A stretch of 50,738 nucleotides of DNA from Ruminococcus sp. (GCA_015066925.1 SVNL01000005.1:1-50738), one strand, 5' to 3'; positions 25,960 through 35,192 are shown, numbered from the stretch's first letter. Notes: generated from the sequence alone by a model not told the origin. Made by a program: numbers and translations.

Positions 25960-26553
25960 ATGAAAATAGGTATTTTCGGAGGAAGCTTTAATCCGATACA
26001 TAAAGGGCATCTACATCTGGCAGAAAGTGTAGAAAAAGAGCTTGGGCTTGATAAGATTATTTTTGTACCGTCAAAAATTTCACCTCACAGAGCAAGTGAT
26101 GAATATGTATCAGAGCGTGACCGCCTTGAAATGATAAAACTGGCAATTGAAAGCAATGATAAATTTGAAGTAAGCGATTATGAGCTATTACAGAACAGAG
26201 TAAGCTATACTATATATACAATAAATTACTTTAAAACGGTTTACCCTGATGATGAGATTTATTTGCTTATCGGAAGCGATATGCTAATGAGTTTTGAGCA
26301 ATGGTATTGTTTTGAAGAGATAATGAAAAAAGCAGTTATAGTTTGTGTATCAAGAAATAAGGGCGATTTTTCTGAGCTTAATTCAAAGGCATCTTTTTTA
26401 TCGGTATATGGAGAGATAAGAGTGTGTACTACATCACCATTTCCGGTATCTTCAACGGAAATAAGAAAAAAAATAAGAAAAAATCAAAATTGGTATTGCT
26501 ATTTGGATAAAAATGTAGTACAATATATTAGATTAGGTAAATTATATTTGTAA
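25960..26553 (+). CDS. nadD: Nicotinate-nucleotide adenylyltransferase
   Basis: NadD joins nicotinate mononucleotide and ATP to give deamido-NAD, a key step in NAD synthesis. The nucleotidyltransferase motif GIFGGSFNPIHKGHLHLAE opens the protein (residues 4-22), with the HxGH pair present as HKGH. The ATP-binding SSTEIRKKI is near 165, and IGSDMLMSFEQW is in the middle. Length is 197. The binding site is GGAGAA. The following yqeK gene is the usual neighbour, and both lie in a run ending at rsfS. Confidence 0.96.
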   Translation: MKIGIFGGSFNPIHKGHLHLAESVEKELGLDKIIFVPSKISPHRASDEYVSERDRLEMIKLAIESNDKFEVSDYELLQNRVSYTIYTINYFKTVYPDDEIYLLIGSDMLMSFEQWYCFEEIMKKAVIVCVSRNKGDFSELNSKASFLSVYGEIRVCTTSPFPVSSTEIRKKIRKNQNWYCYLDKNVVQYIRLGKLYL

Positions 26554-26584
26554 TTTTGGGTTATAGAAAAACTGAGGTGTTTTT

Positions 26585-27160
26585 GTGTATAATACAAATG
26601 ACAAAAAAGCTTTTTTGAAAGAAAGACTTTCAAAAAAAAGGTTTAATCATAGTGTGAATGTTGCGCAGGAATGTGAATTTCTTGCAAAGCTTTACGGTGA
26701 AGATACAGAAAAAGCGTATTTTGCAGGTCTGCTTCATGATATATGTAAAGAGGAAGAAAATGAGGTTCAATTAAGATTAGTTGAAGAAAGCGGATTGTCG
26801 GTACTTGATGAAGAGCGTGAATCACGTCCACTATGGCACGCAATTGCAGGTGCTTATTATATAAAGAATGAATTCGGGATTAAAGATATTGATATTATCA
26901 ATGCCGTTAGGTTTCATACAATCGGCAGAGCAGGAATGTCAAGACTTGAAGAAATAGTGTATCTGGCAGATCTGGTGTCTGCTGACAGGGATTATAAAGA
27001 TGTTGATAAAATGAGAAAGTTGGCTCATACAAATATTGATGAGGCTATGCTTGAGGGATTGAAATTCTCAATAGAATCAGTTCTAAAAAAGGGTGGTTAT
27101 ATTCCAAGATATACTTTTGAGGGATATAATTTTTATACCCGTTTAACCAGAGGTAAATGA
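26585..27160 (+). CDS. yqeK: HD-domain hydrolase YqeK (Ap4A symmetrical hydrolase)
   Basis: YqeK-type HD hydrolases cleave diadenosine tetraphosphate into two ADP. The metal-binding set is present: RFNHSVNVAQE, GLLHDICKE (HD pair near residue 55) and the later WHAIAGAY and RFHTIGR. Length (191) fits. The start is GTG at 26585 with GAGGTG upstream. It follows nadD directly, as in many Gram-positives. A role in balancing alarmone levels is drawn from studied relatives and is not visible in the sequence itself. Confidence 0.92.
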   Translation: MYNTNDKKAFLKERLSKKRFNHSVNVAQECEFLAKLYGEDTEKAYFAGLLHDICKEEENEVQLRLVEESGLSVLDEERESRPLWHAIAGAYYIKNEFGIKDIDIINAVRFHTIGRAGMSRLEEIVYLADLVSADRDYKDVDKMRKLAHTNIDEAMLEGLKFSIESVLKKGGYIPRYTFEGYNFYTRLTRGK

Positions 27161-27201
27161 AAATAGTATGATGTTGCTGTTGAAAAGTGAGGTTTAACAG
27201 A

Positions 27202-28539
27202 ATGAGTGATAATAAAAAGGTATACCGTGAAAAAAATGATTCGATGCCTAAATTAAAAAATGGTTCTAAAAAAAAGGCGAATTCTTCTGGAACAAAACAG
27301 ATAAAGGGTACTGATTATAACAAGAGATTAATGACAAAGAACGTTGTGAGAGTAAAGAATAAGTTCAGTTATAAGGATTTAGCGGTAAAAATATGTTCAA
27401 TTTCCCTTAGTCTTATTCTTATAGTTATTATGATTTTGAATATGCCGATAATCGCATATAATAAAAATGTAAACGGACAAGTTATAAATGAAAATGTTTC
27501 TATAATTACTTACCTGAAAAGATGGCAGCCTCTTGTTGATACAGAGGGAGAGCTTTCTGCTGTTGATATTACAGATATAAATGAAGAAACAAAGAAAGAC
27601 GATGATAAGCTTGATTTGCCGCAGATTATTGAGGGACAGTATACTGTTCTGTTTCTGGGATTTGATGAAAGCAGTGAAATGAATGACGTAAACTGGCTAT
27701 TTCAGTTTAACATAGGAAACGGAACAATGAATGTTCTACAGATTCCGAGAGATTCATTTATGCCGTATTACACTTCAAGCTATACCGCAAAGTTCAACAG
27801 TATATATAGCTCAGGCGATGGCGAAGTAAGTCCTATTCAGAGAGTTGTAAATGCGGTTCAGGATAATTTCGGTATCCCGATTGACGCTTATGTAACAACA
27901 AATTGCTATGATATTGTAAGTATTGTTGACCTTATCGGAGGAATTCCGATTACCCTTGACGAGCAAATGATGTATGAGGGAGATAAAATAATTCCTGCAG
28001 GATATAGCGTTCTTACAGGTGAGCAGGCTGAATGGTTTGTACGTTACAGACGTACATTCAAAGGCGAGGGCGATATAGCAAGAATGAAAAATCAGCGTAA
28101 ATTCCTTGCAGCAGCTATGAAAAAAATGCTTAATATCGTTGAAGATGAGGGTAAGACAAAATTCTACGGATATCTGAAAAAGATTTATGATAACAGATAT
28201 ATTCTTACAGATATGAGCCTTGAGGAAATCAGTATGCTTGCTGATTTCGGTTCTACACTTAATCTTGAACAGGTTCAGGTACATCTTCTTCCTGGAGAGG
28301 GAGCATGGTATTATCCCGAAGGACACAGCAGACAGTCTGTATGGTCGGTTCATAAGCAGGAAGCACTTGACCTTATAAATAATAATTTCCGTCCGTATCA
28401 GATTCCGCTTACTGCTGAAAGAAGTTCCTTAATAGAGCTTGTTACAGAGCATCTTACAGATTTCAATGATAATTCATCCGATAATCTTGAAGATATAGAT
28501 AACGGAAATACAAATACTCCATCAATAGACAGCTATTAA
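27202..28539 (+). CDS. LytR-CpsA-Psr (LCP) family protein
   Basis: LCP proteins transfer undecaprenyl-linked glycopolymers to peptidoglycan outside the membrane. The first 55 residues are basic and cytosolic. A single membrane segment follows (VKICSISLSLILIVIMILNMPIIAY, about 60-85), and the rest is extracellular. The LCP domain runs about 145-340, with the nucleotide/lipid-binding arginine regions in QIPRDSFMPY, YVTTNCYDIVSIVDLIGGI and FVRYRRTFKGEGDIARMKNQRKFL. ATG 27202 is used; the track's GTG overlaps the GTGAGG binding site. The tail is rich in Asn, Asp and Ser. It sits between yqeK and rsfS, a frequent position for this family in Clostridia. Confidence 0.93.
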   Translation: MSDNKKVYREKNDSMPKLKNGSKKKANSSGTKQIKGTDYNKRLMTKNVVRVKNKFSYKDLAVKICSISLSLILIVIMILNMPIIAYNKNVNGQVINENVSIITYLKRWQPLVDTEGELSAVDITDINEETKKDDDKLDLPQIIEGQYTVLFLGFDESSEMNDVNWLFQFNIGNGTMNVLQIPRDSFMPYYTSSYTAKFNSIYSSGDGEVSPIQRVVNAVQDNFGIPIDAYVTTNCYDIVSIVDLIGGIPITLDEQMMYEGDKIIPAGYSVLTGEQAEWFVRYRRTFKGEGDIARMKNQRKFLAAAMKKMLNIVEDEGKTKFYGYLKKIYDNRYILTDMSLEEISMLADFGSTLNLEQVQVHLLPGEGAWYYPEGHSRQSVWSVHKQEALDLINNNFRPYQIPLTAERSSLIELVTEHLTDFNDNSSDNLEDIDNGNTNTPSIDSY

Positions 28540-28556
28540 CAGAAAGGAAATAAAAC

Positions 28557-28919
28557 ATGACTCAGAAAGAAATGATTGAAAAGATAATAAAAACGCTTGA
28601 CAGTAAGCGCGCTGAGGACATTCAGGCAATTGAAATAAAAGATCTTACAATATTAGCTGATTATTTTATTATTGCAAACGGTACAAGTAATACTCATACA
28701 AAAACACTTGCTGAGGAGGTTGAATTTCAGCTTTCACAGGCAGGTATCGAGCCAAGACGACGTGAGGGTGATAACGGAAATACATGGATCATTCTTGACT
28801 ATGCAGATATTATTGTTCATGTATTCTATAAGGAAACAAGAAATTTTTATCAGCTTGAAAAATTATGGGCAGACGGTCAACAGCTTGATATAAGCGAATA
28901 TATCACAAAAGAAGATTGA
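28557..28919 (+). CDS. rsfS: Ribosomal silencing factor RsfS
   Basis: RsfS binds ribosomal protein L14 and blocks subunit joining when nutrients are scarce. The family pattern is clear: IEIKDLTILADYFIIANGTSNTHTKTLAEEVE and then GNTWIILDYADIIVHVFYKETRNFYQLEKLW. Length (120) is normal. The AGAAAGGAAAT binding site lies just after the LCP gene. In many Clostridia rsfS is followed at once by leuS; here a three-gene envelope cassette separates them. Confidence 0.96.
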   Translation: MTQKEMIEKIIKTLDSKRAEDIQAIEIKDLTILADYFIIANGTSNTHTKTLAEEVEFQLSQAGIEPRRREGDNGNTWIILDYADIIVHVFYKETRNFYQLEKLWADGQQLDISEYITKED

Positions 28920-28959
28920 TTAGTCGTATAATTTCAGCATAAGGAGGGCACACGAATAA

Positions 28960-31005
28960 ATGTCTAAATCAAAAAAACAAGTTAAAAAAGAGATGTCTGA
29001 AAATAAACAAAATGAAAATAATAAACTTTCCGAAAAAAATGAAGCAGCTGTTGAAAGTAATGTAAATGCTGCTACAGATATAGCTGTTGCTGAAAGCAAT
29101 GCAAATGCTGTTGCAGATGTATCTGCTGCTGAAAATACTGACGCTTCCGAAAACAGCGAAGATGCAGAAAATAATGAAGAAAAAATAAATATAATCGAAA
29201 AAGTCAAGAATTATATTAAGGGAATTGATTATCCTGCTGCAATAATGCGGTTGGTAGCTTCATATTTCATTGTAATGGCATATTTTGTCTTTAAAATGAA
29301 AGAAAAAATAAATCCTATTGATATGTGGCAGGAATTTATTGAAAAGATGCCTCTTGGAAGCTTTATCGGACTTATTTTTATTCTGTTTATTCTTATTACC
29401 AATCTCCATGACAGATTTAAAGAAAAGACAAATATAAGTGCAATATCATTATTTGTAGGTGCTATTTCACTTTCGTTTATATTTTTGTGGAAATCCGAGA
29501 ATTATTATTATTGTATAGGATTTATTTTCCTTTCAGCAATAGCTACATGGTTTTGCTATAATTATAACGGATTTAAATTTGTCGAATATCTACCTAAAAA
29601 AGCGGTATATGCAATTATAATTGTCTTCACAATATGTATGGCGGCATTTATTGCAGTATATACAATCTTTAAGCATCTTATATATTGGACCGCTACTTAT
29701 GATTTCGGAATTTTCTTGCAGATGTATCATTATATGGCTGAAACATTTGAGCCTGTTACTACTTGTGAAAGAAACAAGGTTTTATCTCATTTTGCGGTAC
29801 ATTTTTCTCCGATTTATTATTTGCTCCTTCCATTTTATTATATTTTCCCGTCAGCAAATACGCTTCTTATATCACAGGCTGTACTTGCTGCACTCGGAGC
29901 AATTCCATTGATGCTTATATGCAAAAACAGAAATTTTACAAATCTTGAAACAATTTCGTTCTCTGTTATTTATCTGTTTTGTTGTTCAATTGTAGGGCCA
30001 TGCTTTTATGATTTCCATGAAAATGCATTTCTTCCTGCACTTCTTATGTGGTTCTTCTATGCAATTGAGAAGAAGAAAACGGTTCTCATGTATATCTTTA
30101 TGGTACTTCTCCTCTTTGTAAAGGAAGATGCTGCACTTTATGTTGCATTAATAGGACTTTACTGTTTGTTCAACATGGAAAAGAAATATCACGGATTGCT
30201 TATTTTCTCAATTTCAAGTATTTACTTTGTTGTAGTTACAAGCCTTATGTCAGCGTATGGTGAGGGTGTAATGACATCAAGAACTTACGGCAATCTCATG
30301 ACAGACTATGAGGCAGGATTGCCTGAGGTTGTCAAAACGGTTGTTTTGAATCCTGTTTATTTCCTTACACAGTGTATTAATGAAGAATCATTCAGATTTT
30401 TCCTTCTTATGCTTGTTCCACTTGGATTTATGCCACTTTTATCGAAAAAGTTTTCGAGATTTTTCCTTGTAGCACCATTTCTTCTTATGAATCTCGCTTC
30501 AGGTTATCCATATGCGAAAAATACTGACTTCCAGTATGTATTTGGTACATCAACATGTCTTATCTTCTGTGCACTTGTAAATTATGATGATATAAAATCT
30601 AAGAAAAAGCAGTTTGTTCCTTTATTTATGAGTGTTGCGACACTTTGTACATTTGCTACTATGATAGGCGGAAAAACAGATTCATATGATGTGTATAAAA
30701 ACGGTAAAAAGGAATTCCAAAGACGAGATGCACTTCTTTCTGCAATACCTGAGGATGCTTCTGTTGCAGTATTTGATTCATTTTTGCTTTGTCATATAGC
30801 ACAGCGCGAAGAGGTTTATCTGTTGTCTGAAGAATACCTGACAAGACCGATTGACACAGATTTTGTTGTTATAAAGACAGGATATTCAGACCAGTGGATT
30901 GCTGATGAAATAAATATTATCGAATCAAACGGCTATAAGCCTTATGGAGCTAAAAACAGTATAATGTCTGTATATGTCAGTCCAGATTATAAAGGAGGAA
31001 AATAA
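28960..31005 (+). CDS. DUF2079 polytopic membrane protein
   Basis: A 681-residue membrane protein. The first 85 residues are hydrophilic and low in complexity (Asn, Ala and Glu-rich, with repeated ESNVNA/ESNANA words). About a dozen hydrophobic segments follow to residue 570, then a soluble extracellular or cytosolic tail. DUF2079 marks are YDFGIFLQMYHY, HFAVHFSPIYYLLLPFY and CFYDFHENAFLPALLMWFFYA near residues 250-370. DUF2079 has a GT-C glycosyltransferase-like topology and is thought to be involved in envelope sugar transfer; no enzyme activity is established to my knowledge. Its stop overlaps the glycosyltransferase start (TAATG), so the two are coupled. Confidence 0.85.
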   Translation: MSKSKKQVKKEMSENKQNENNKLSEKNEAAVESNVNAATDIAVAESNANAVADVSAAENTDASENSEDAENNEEKINIIEKVKNYIKGIDYPAAIMRLVASYFIVMAYFVFKMKEKINPIDMWQEFIEKMPLGSFIGLIFILFILITNLHDRFKEKTNISAISLFVGAISLSFIFLWKSENYYYCIGFIFLSAIATWFCYNYNGFKFVEYLPKKAVYAIIIVFTICMAAFIAVYTIFKHLIYWTATYDFGIFLQMYHYMAETFEPVTTCERNKVLSHFAVHFSPIYYLLLPFYYIFPSANTLLISQAVLAALGAIPLMLICKNRNFTNLETISFSVIYLFCCSIVGPCFYDFHENAFLPALLMWFFYAIEKKKTVLMYIFMVLLLFVKEDAALYVALIGLYCLFNMEKKYHGLLIFSISSIYFVVVTSLMSAYGEGVMTSRTYGNLMTDYEAGLPEVVKTVVLNPVYFLTQCINEESFRFFLLMLVPLGFMPLLSKKFSRFFLVAPFLLMNLASGYPYAKNTDFQYVFGTSTCLIFCALVNYDDIKSKKKQFVPLFMSVATLCTFATMIGGKTDSYDVYKNGKKEFQRRDALLSAIPEDASVAVFDSFLLCHIAQREEVYLLSEEYLTRPIDTDFVVIKTGYSDQWIADEINIIESNGYKPYGAKNSIMSVYVSPDYKGGK

Positions 31006-31961
31006 TGGAAAAAAAACAAGATAAAATTTCAATTATTGTTCCTTGCCATAATGAGCAGGAGGTCTTGCCGCTGTTCTTGGAAGAGGTTGAAAAAATATAT
31101 AAGCAGATGAACGAAAAATATAATGTTGAATTTGAGTATATATTTATAGATGACGGTTCAAAGGATAAGACACTTTCAATTTTGAAAGAATACGCAGAAA
31201 AGAATTCAAGAGTCAATTATCTTTCATTTTCTCGTAACTTTGGTAAAGAAGCCGGAATGTACGCAGGTTTACAGCATGCAAAAGGTGACTATGTGGTAAT
31301 TATGGACGTTGATCTTCAGGACCCGCCTGAACTAATGGACGAGATGTATAAGACTCTTATTGAAACAGATTATGACTGTGTTGCTTCATGCAGAGTTGAC
31401 AGAAAAGGTGAATCAAAAATACGTTCTGCTTTTGCTCATTCATTTTATAAGATAATTCGTAAAATATCAAAGGTTGATATTGTTGACGGAGCAAGAGATT
31501 TCAGAATGATGACAAGACAGATGGTAGACTCAATAGTTTCACTTGAAGAATATAACAGATTTTCAAAAGGAATTTTTGCATGGGTAGGCTTTAAAACAAA
31601 ATGGATTCCTTTTGAAAATATCAACCGTAAAGCAGGAACTACAAAATGGTCGTTCTGGAGTCTGCTTATTTATGCTATTGACGGTATTCTTGCGTTTTCT
31701 ACCGCACCGCTTGCACTTTCTGCAATATTGGGAATTATACTATGTGTGATAGCAATTATAATGGTATTTGTAATTATAGGTAAAACGCTGATTTTCGGTG
31801 ATGATGTGGCAGGTTGGCCGTCACTTGCATGTATCATGTGTTTCACATCGGGAATGTCAATGTTCTGTAATGGAATTATAGGGCTGTATGTGTCGAAAAC
31901 ATACTCAGAGGTTAAAAAGCGTCCACAGTACATTATAAAAACCAAGCATATAAATGAATAA
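31005..31961 (+). CDS. GT2 glycosyltransferase, polyprenyl-phosphate type (GtrB/DPM1-like)
   Basis: The enzyme probably moves a sugar from a nucleotide donor to polyprenyl phosphate on the cytosolic face of the membrane. The GT-A domain includes IIVPCHNEQEVLP (10-22), FIDDGSKDKT and the metal-binding VIMDVDLQDPPELM (about 96-109). Two C-terminal hydrophobic helices (LLIYAIDGILAFSTAPLALSA and IILCVIAIIMVFVIIG region, plus a further hydrophobic stretch) anchor it, as in GtrB and DPM1 relatives. Length (318) is typical. It overlaps the DUF2079 gene by one base, and its product could supply that protein with lipid-linked sugar; this is inferred from context. Confidence 0.92.
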   Translation: MEKKQDKISIIVPCHNEQEVLPLFLEEVEKIYKQMNEKYNVEFEYIFIDDGSKDKTLSILKEYAEKNSRVNYLSFSRNFGKEAGMYAGLQHAKGDYVVIMDVDLQDPPELMDEMYKTLIETDYDCVASCRVDRKGESKIRSAFAHSFYKIIRKISKVDIVDGARDFRMMTRQMVDSIVSLEEYNRFSKGIFAWVGFKTKWIPFENINRKAGTTKWSFWSLLIYAIDGILAFSTAPLALSAILGIILCVIAIIMVFVIIGKTLIFGDDVAGWPSLACIMCFTSGMSMFCNGIIGLYVSKTYSEVKKRPQYIIKTKHINE

Positions 31962-31988
31962 TTTAAATTGGGGGATATCAGGTGGCAT

Positions 31989-32336
31989 ATGTTGGATACA
32001 AATAACGAACGTGGAAGAGCGTATGCACTCATAATTGGTATTTATTTTATTGTAAAAGCGATAGTAAATAAGATTTTAGGTGACGATACGGGTAATATCA
32101 TATATGCAACTCTTGAAACTATAGTACTTTTTACAGGTCTTCAGTATGTTAATTTTGTAGTTGCGGGTGTAACTGCTTTTGTTGTACTGTATTATCTGAA
32201 GGGAAATTTATCGGCTCCTATTGATAACTTTATTTATATCATAGAGGGCGTAATTGATATTTTCTGTGCTTATGTACTTCTTTTTAATGTAAATGTAAAA
32301 GAGCATTTTACCAATAAATGGGTTATAAAAAAATAA
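31989..32336 (+). CDS. Small polytopic membrane protein of unknown function
   Basis: A roughly 115-residue hydrophobic protein with three or four predicted helices: ALIIGIYFIVKAIVN, TLETIVLFTGLQYVNFVVAGVTAFVVLYYL (possibly two) and FIYIIEGVIDIFCAYVLLF. It has about the size of GtrA flippase-like proteins, yet I see no GtrA motif. The track begins at TTG 31968; ATG 31989 follows CAGGTGG closely and is preferred, but the start is uncertain. It directly follows the glycosyltransferase gene and precedes leuS by 16 bases, so a part in the same envelope process is plausible. Confidence 0.7.
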   Translation: MLDTNNERGRAYALIIGIYFIVKAIVNKILGDDTGNIIYATLETIVLFTGLQYVNFVVAGVTAFVVLYYLKGNLSAPIDNFIYIIEGVIDIFCAYVLLFNVNVKEHFTNKWVIKK

Positions 32337-32352
32337 AAAGGAATGATAATAA

Positions 32353-34758
32353 ATGAGTAAATATGATTATACTGCTGTTGAAGCAAAATGGCAGAAATAT
32401 TGGGATGAACATAAAACTTTTGAGGCATGTGATGATTATTCCAAAAAAAAGTTTTACGGACTTGTAGAGTTTCCATACCCATCAGGAAGCGGTATGCATG
32501 TAGGACACATAAAGGCTTATTCAGGACTTGAAGTAATAAGCCGTAAAAGACGTATGGAAGGCTATAATGTTCTTTTCCCAATCGGATTTGACGCATATGG
32601 TCTGCCAACTGAAAATACTGCAATAAAAACAGGTGTTCACCCAAGAAAAGTAACTGATAATAACATTGAAAAGTTTACAGCTCAGCTCAAAAAAGTAGGA
32701 TTTTCATTCGATTGGTCAAGAGTTATTGATACAACTGAGGAAAGCTATTATAAATGGACACAGTGGATTTTCCTTAAAATGTTTGAAAAGGGCCTTGTTT
32801 TCAGAGATAAAACATCTGTTAACTATTGTCCAAGCTGTAAGGTTGTTCTTTCAAATGAGGATTCTCAAGGCGGAAAATGTGATATATGTCATACTGATAT
32901 AGTTCAGAAAACTAAAGAAGTATGGTATTTAAGAATTACTGAATATGCTGATAAGCTTCTTGAGGGACTCGAAGAGGTTGATTACCTTCCAAATGTAAAA
33001 TTACAGCAGCAGAACTGGATTGGTAAATCAACAGGTGCATTTGTTGATTTTAAGATAAAAGAAAACGATGAAAAGCTTAAAATATACACAACACGTCCTG
33101 ATACTCTTTACGGAGTTACATTTATGGTAATTGCACCTGAGCATCCGATTATCGAAAAGTACAGAGACAGTATTAAAAATATTGCACTTCTTGATAAATA
33201 TAAGGCAGAAAGTGCAAAGAAAAGTGAATTTGAAAGAACTCAGCTTGTTAAGGATAAAACAGGTGTGAGAATTGATGGGCTAACAGCTATAAATCCTATT
33301 ACAGAAAAAGAAATTCCGATTTACATTTCAGACTATGTAATGATGGGTTACGGTACAGGTGCAATTATGGCTGTTCCTGCTCATGATACAAGAGATTATG
33401 ATTTTGCAAAAAAATTCGGAATTGACATAGTTGAAGTAATCAAGGGCGGAAATATCGCTGAAGAAGCATATACAGGCGATGGCGAAATGATTAATTCAGG
33501 TGTACTTAACGGTATTGACAACAAAAAAGATGCAATTGATAAGATGCTTGAATTGCTGGCAGAAAAAGGTTGCGGTGAAAAGGGTGTTCAGTATAAAATG
33601 AAGGACTGGGCATTCAACCGTCAGAGATATTGGGGTGAACCAATTCCGATTGTTCACTGTGAAAAGTGCGGAATGGTTGCTGTTCCATATGAAGAGCTTC
33701 CATTAAGACTTCCTGAGGTTGAAAACTTTGAACCAGGTACTGACGGAGAGAGTCCGCTTGCTAAAATTGATAGCTATGTAAATTGTAAATGTCCGAAATG
33801 CGGATGTGATGCAAAGCGTGAAACAGATACAATGCCACAGTGGGCAGGTTCTTCATGGTATTTCCTCCGCTACTGCGATCCAAATAATACAAATGAATTT
33901 GCTTCACAGGAAGCACTTAAATACTGGATGCCGGTTGATTGGTATAACGGTGGTATGGAACACGTTACACGTCATATGATTTATTCACGTTTCTGGCATA
34001 AATTCCTTTACGACCTTGATTTAGTGCCAACATCTGAGCCTTATGCAAAGAGAACTGCACAGGGACTCATTTTAGGTCCTGACGGTGAAAAAATGAGTAA
34101 GTCAAGAGGAAATGTAATTGATCCTAATGATGTTGTTGCTGAATACGGTGCAGATGTATTAAGACTTTATGTACTCTTTATGGGAGATTATGAAAAGGCA
34201 GCACCATGGAGTCAGTCAAGTATTAAGGGATGTAAAAGATTTATTGAGCGTGTATGGGGACTTCAGGATATTCTTGTTGATGGTGACGAGTACAGCGAAG
34301 GCTTGAAATCAAACTTCCATAAGACAATAAAGAAGGTAACCGAAGATATCGAAAATATGAAATTCAATACTGCTATTGCCGCAATGATGACATTGATCAA
34401 TGATATTTATTCGGCAGGTTCTGTGACAAAAGCAGAATATGCAGCGTTCTGTATGCTTCTTAATCCGTTTGCTCCACATATTACAGAGGAAATGTATAAT
34501 ATCGTTTTCAATGCTGTATTAAGTGAGCAGAGCTGGATACAGTACGATGAAGAGCTTTGCAAGGACGATATGATTGAAATTGTTATTCAGATTAACGGTA
34601 AGCTTAAATCAAAACTTATGATTCCTGCTGATGCTGATAAAGATACAGTTCTCAATATGGCACTTGAAGATGATAAGGTTAAGGAAGCTGTTGATGGCAA
34701 AAATATTATCAAGCAGATATATGTACCAAATAAACTTGTTAATTTTGTTGCAAAATAA
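32353..34758 (+). CDS. leuS: Leucyl-tRNA synthetase
   Basis: A class I synthetase that charges tRNA-Leu. The HIGH-type motif appears in PYPSGSGMHVGHIKAYSG (near residue 40) and the KMSKS loop in DGEKMSKSRGNVIDP (near 577). The CP1 editing domain lies between, with TTRPDTLYGVTF and VPAHDTRDYDFA, and the cysteine pairs CPSCK...CDICH may bind zinc. Length (801) is normal. No T-box or other leader was seen upstream; the gene seems to be read from the rsfS or envelope cassette transcript. AAAAGGAA is the binding site. Confidence 0.97.
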   Translation: MSKYDYTAVEAKWQKYWDEHKTFEACDDYSKKKFYGLVEFPYPSGSGMHVGHIKAYSGLEVISRKRRMEGYNVLFPIGFDAYGLPTENTAIKTGVHPRKVTDNNIEKFTAQLKKVGFSFDWSRVIDTTEESYYKWTQWIFLKMFEKGLVFRDKTSVNYCPSCKVVLSNEDSQGGKCDICHTDIVQKTKEVWYLRITEYADKLLEGLEEVDYLPNVKLQQQNWIGKSTGAFVDFKIKENDEKLKIYTTRPDTLYGVTFMVIAPEHPIIEKYRDSIKNIALLDKYKAESAKKSEFERTQLVKDKTGVRIDGLTAINPITEKEIPIYISDYVMMGYGTGAIMAVPAHDTRDYDFAKKFGIDIVEVIKGGNIAEEAYTGDGEMINSGVLNGIDNKKDAIDKMLELLAEKGCGEKGVQYKMKDWAFNRQRYWGEPIPIVHCEKCGMVAVPYEELPLRLPEVENFEPGTDGESPLAKIDSYVNCKCPKCGCDAKRETDTMPQWAGSSWYFLRYCDPNNTNEFASQEALKYWMPVDWYNGGMEHVTRHMIYSRFWHKFLYDLDLVPTSEPYAKRTAQGLILGPDGEKMSKSRGNVIDPNDVVAEYGADVLRLYVLFMGDYEKAAPWSQSSIKGCKRFIERVWGLQDILVDGDEYSEGLKSNFHKTIKKVTEDIENMKFNTAIAAMMTLINDIYSAGSVTKAEYAAFCMLLNPFAPHITEEMYNIVFNAVLSEQSWIQYDEELCKDDMIEIVIQINGKLKSKLMIPADADKDTVLNMALEDDKVKEAVDGKNIIKQIYVPNKLVNFVAK

Positions 34759-34786
34759 CAAATTTTCATTTAATTATAAAATATGC

Positions 34787-34815
34787 TTGACATTATTAAT
34801 TCAATATGTTAAAAT
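34787..34815 (+). promoter_or_regulatory. Sigma-A promoter of rpsU
   Basis: A perfect TTGACA and TAAAAT are separated by 17 bases. It gives an untranslated leader of about 125 bases. Confidence 0.8.
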
Positions 34816-34830
34816 TAGTTTATGATTTAG

Positions 34831-34925
34831 TATCATTCTTTTTGTAGGATGATAAGAGGTGTTTGATAACTAATATCCATTTGGATATTTAGTATATATG
34901 CCTTGCATTATGCAGGCTAACCTCT
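34831..34925 (+). promoter_or_regulatory. Structured rpsU leader: hairpin plus three-way junction
   Basis: A 9-bp hairpin (tatcattct/aggatgata, 34831-34854) is followed by a closing stem agaggt/acctct (34855-34860 with 34920-34925). Inside are two arms: actaatatcc with ggatatttagt (34869-34893, one bulge) and gccttgca with tgcaggc (34900-34917, one bulge). The closing stem ends six bases before the AAGGGAGGG binding site. No T run follows the stems. This could be a site where a ribosomal protein or ligand controls translation. I do not recognise it as a named leader. Confidence 0.55.
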
Positions 34926-34947
34926 AAGTTAAGGGAGGGAATGACAA

Positions 34948-35121
34948 GTGGCAGAAGTTCGTGTTGGTAAAAACGAGTCTTTAGATACAGCTCTTAAAAG
35001 ATTTAAGAGATCATGTGCAAAGGATGGCGTTATTGCTGAGGTTCGTAAGAGAGAACATTATGAAAAGCCTTCAGTAAAGCGTAAGAAGAAGTCTGAGGCA
35101 GCTCGTAAGCGTAAGTACTAA
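34948..35121 (+). CDS. rpsU: Ribosomal protein S21
   Basis: This 57-residue gene is not in the ORF track because of its size. It starts at GTG 34948, eight bases after AAGGGAGGG, and reads [20 protein letters not shown], then [20 protein letters not shown] and a basic tail ending RKRKY. These are standard bS21 features. The protein sits near the anti-Shine-Dalgarno region of the 30S subunit and aids initiation. It has its own promoter, a structured leader and a strong terminator, so it is a single-gene transcript. An ATG at 34941 is out of frame and closes soon. Confidence 0.96.
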   Translation: MAEVRVGKNESLDTALKRFKRSCAKDGVIAEVRKREHYEKPSVKRKKKSEAARKRKY

Positions 35122-35164
35122 TTCTTCGCAGATGCTCAATAGAGTAAATTATTACAATGTAAGA

Positions 35165-35192
35165 AAAAAGCGGGCATTTTTGCTCGCTTTTT
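35165..35192 (+). terminator. Terminator of rpsU
   Basis: The 12-bp stem aaaaagcgggca with tgctcgcttttt (one G-T) has a 4-T loop and a T-rich tail. Confidence 0.85.

Noticed and set aside
27811-28353. 180-codon antisense open frame in the LCP gene
   Set aside because: Shadow of a well-supported gene; Cys/Asn/Ile-rich, no binding site and no motif.
32337-32352. T-box before leuS
   Set aside because: Only 16 bases separate leuS from the preceding gene; there is no room for a leader.
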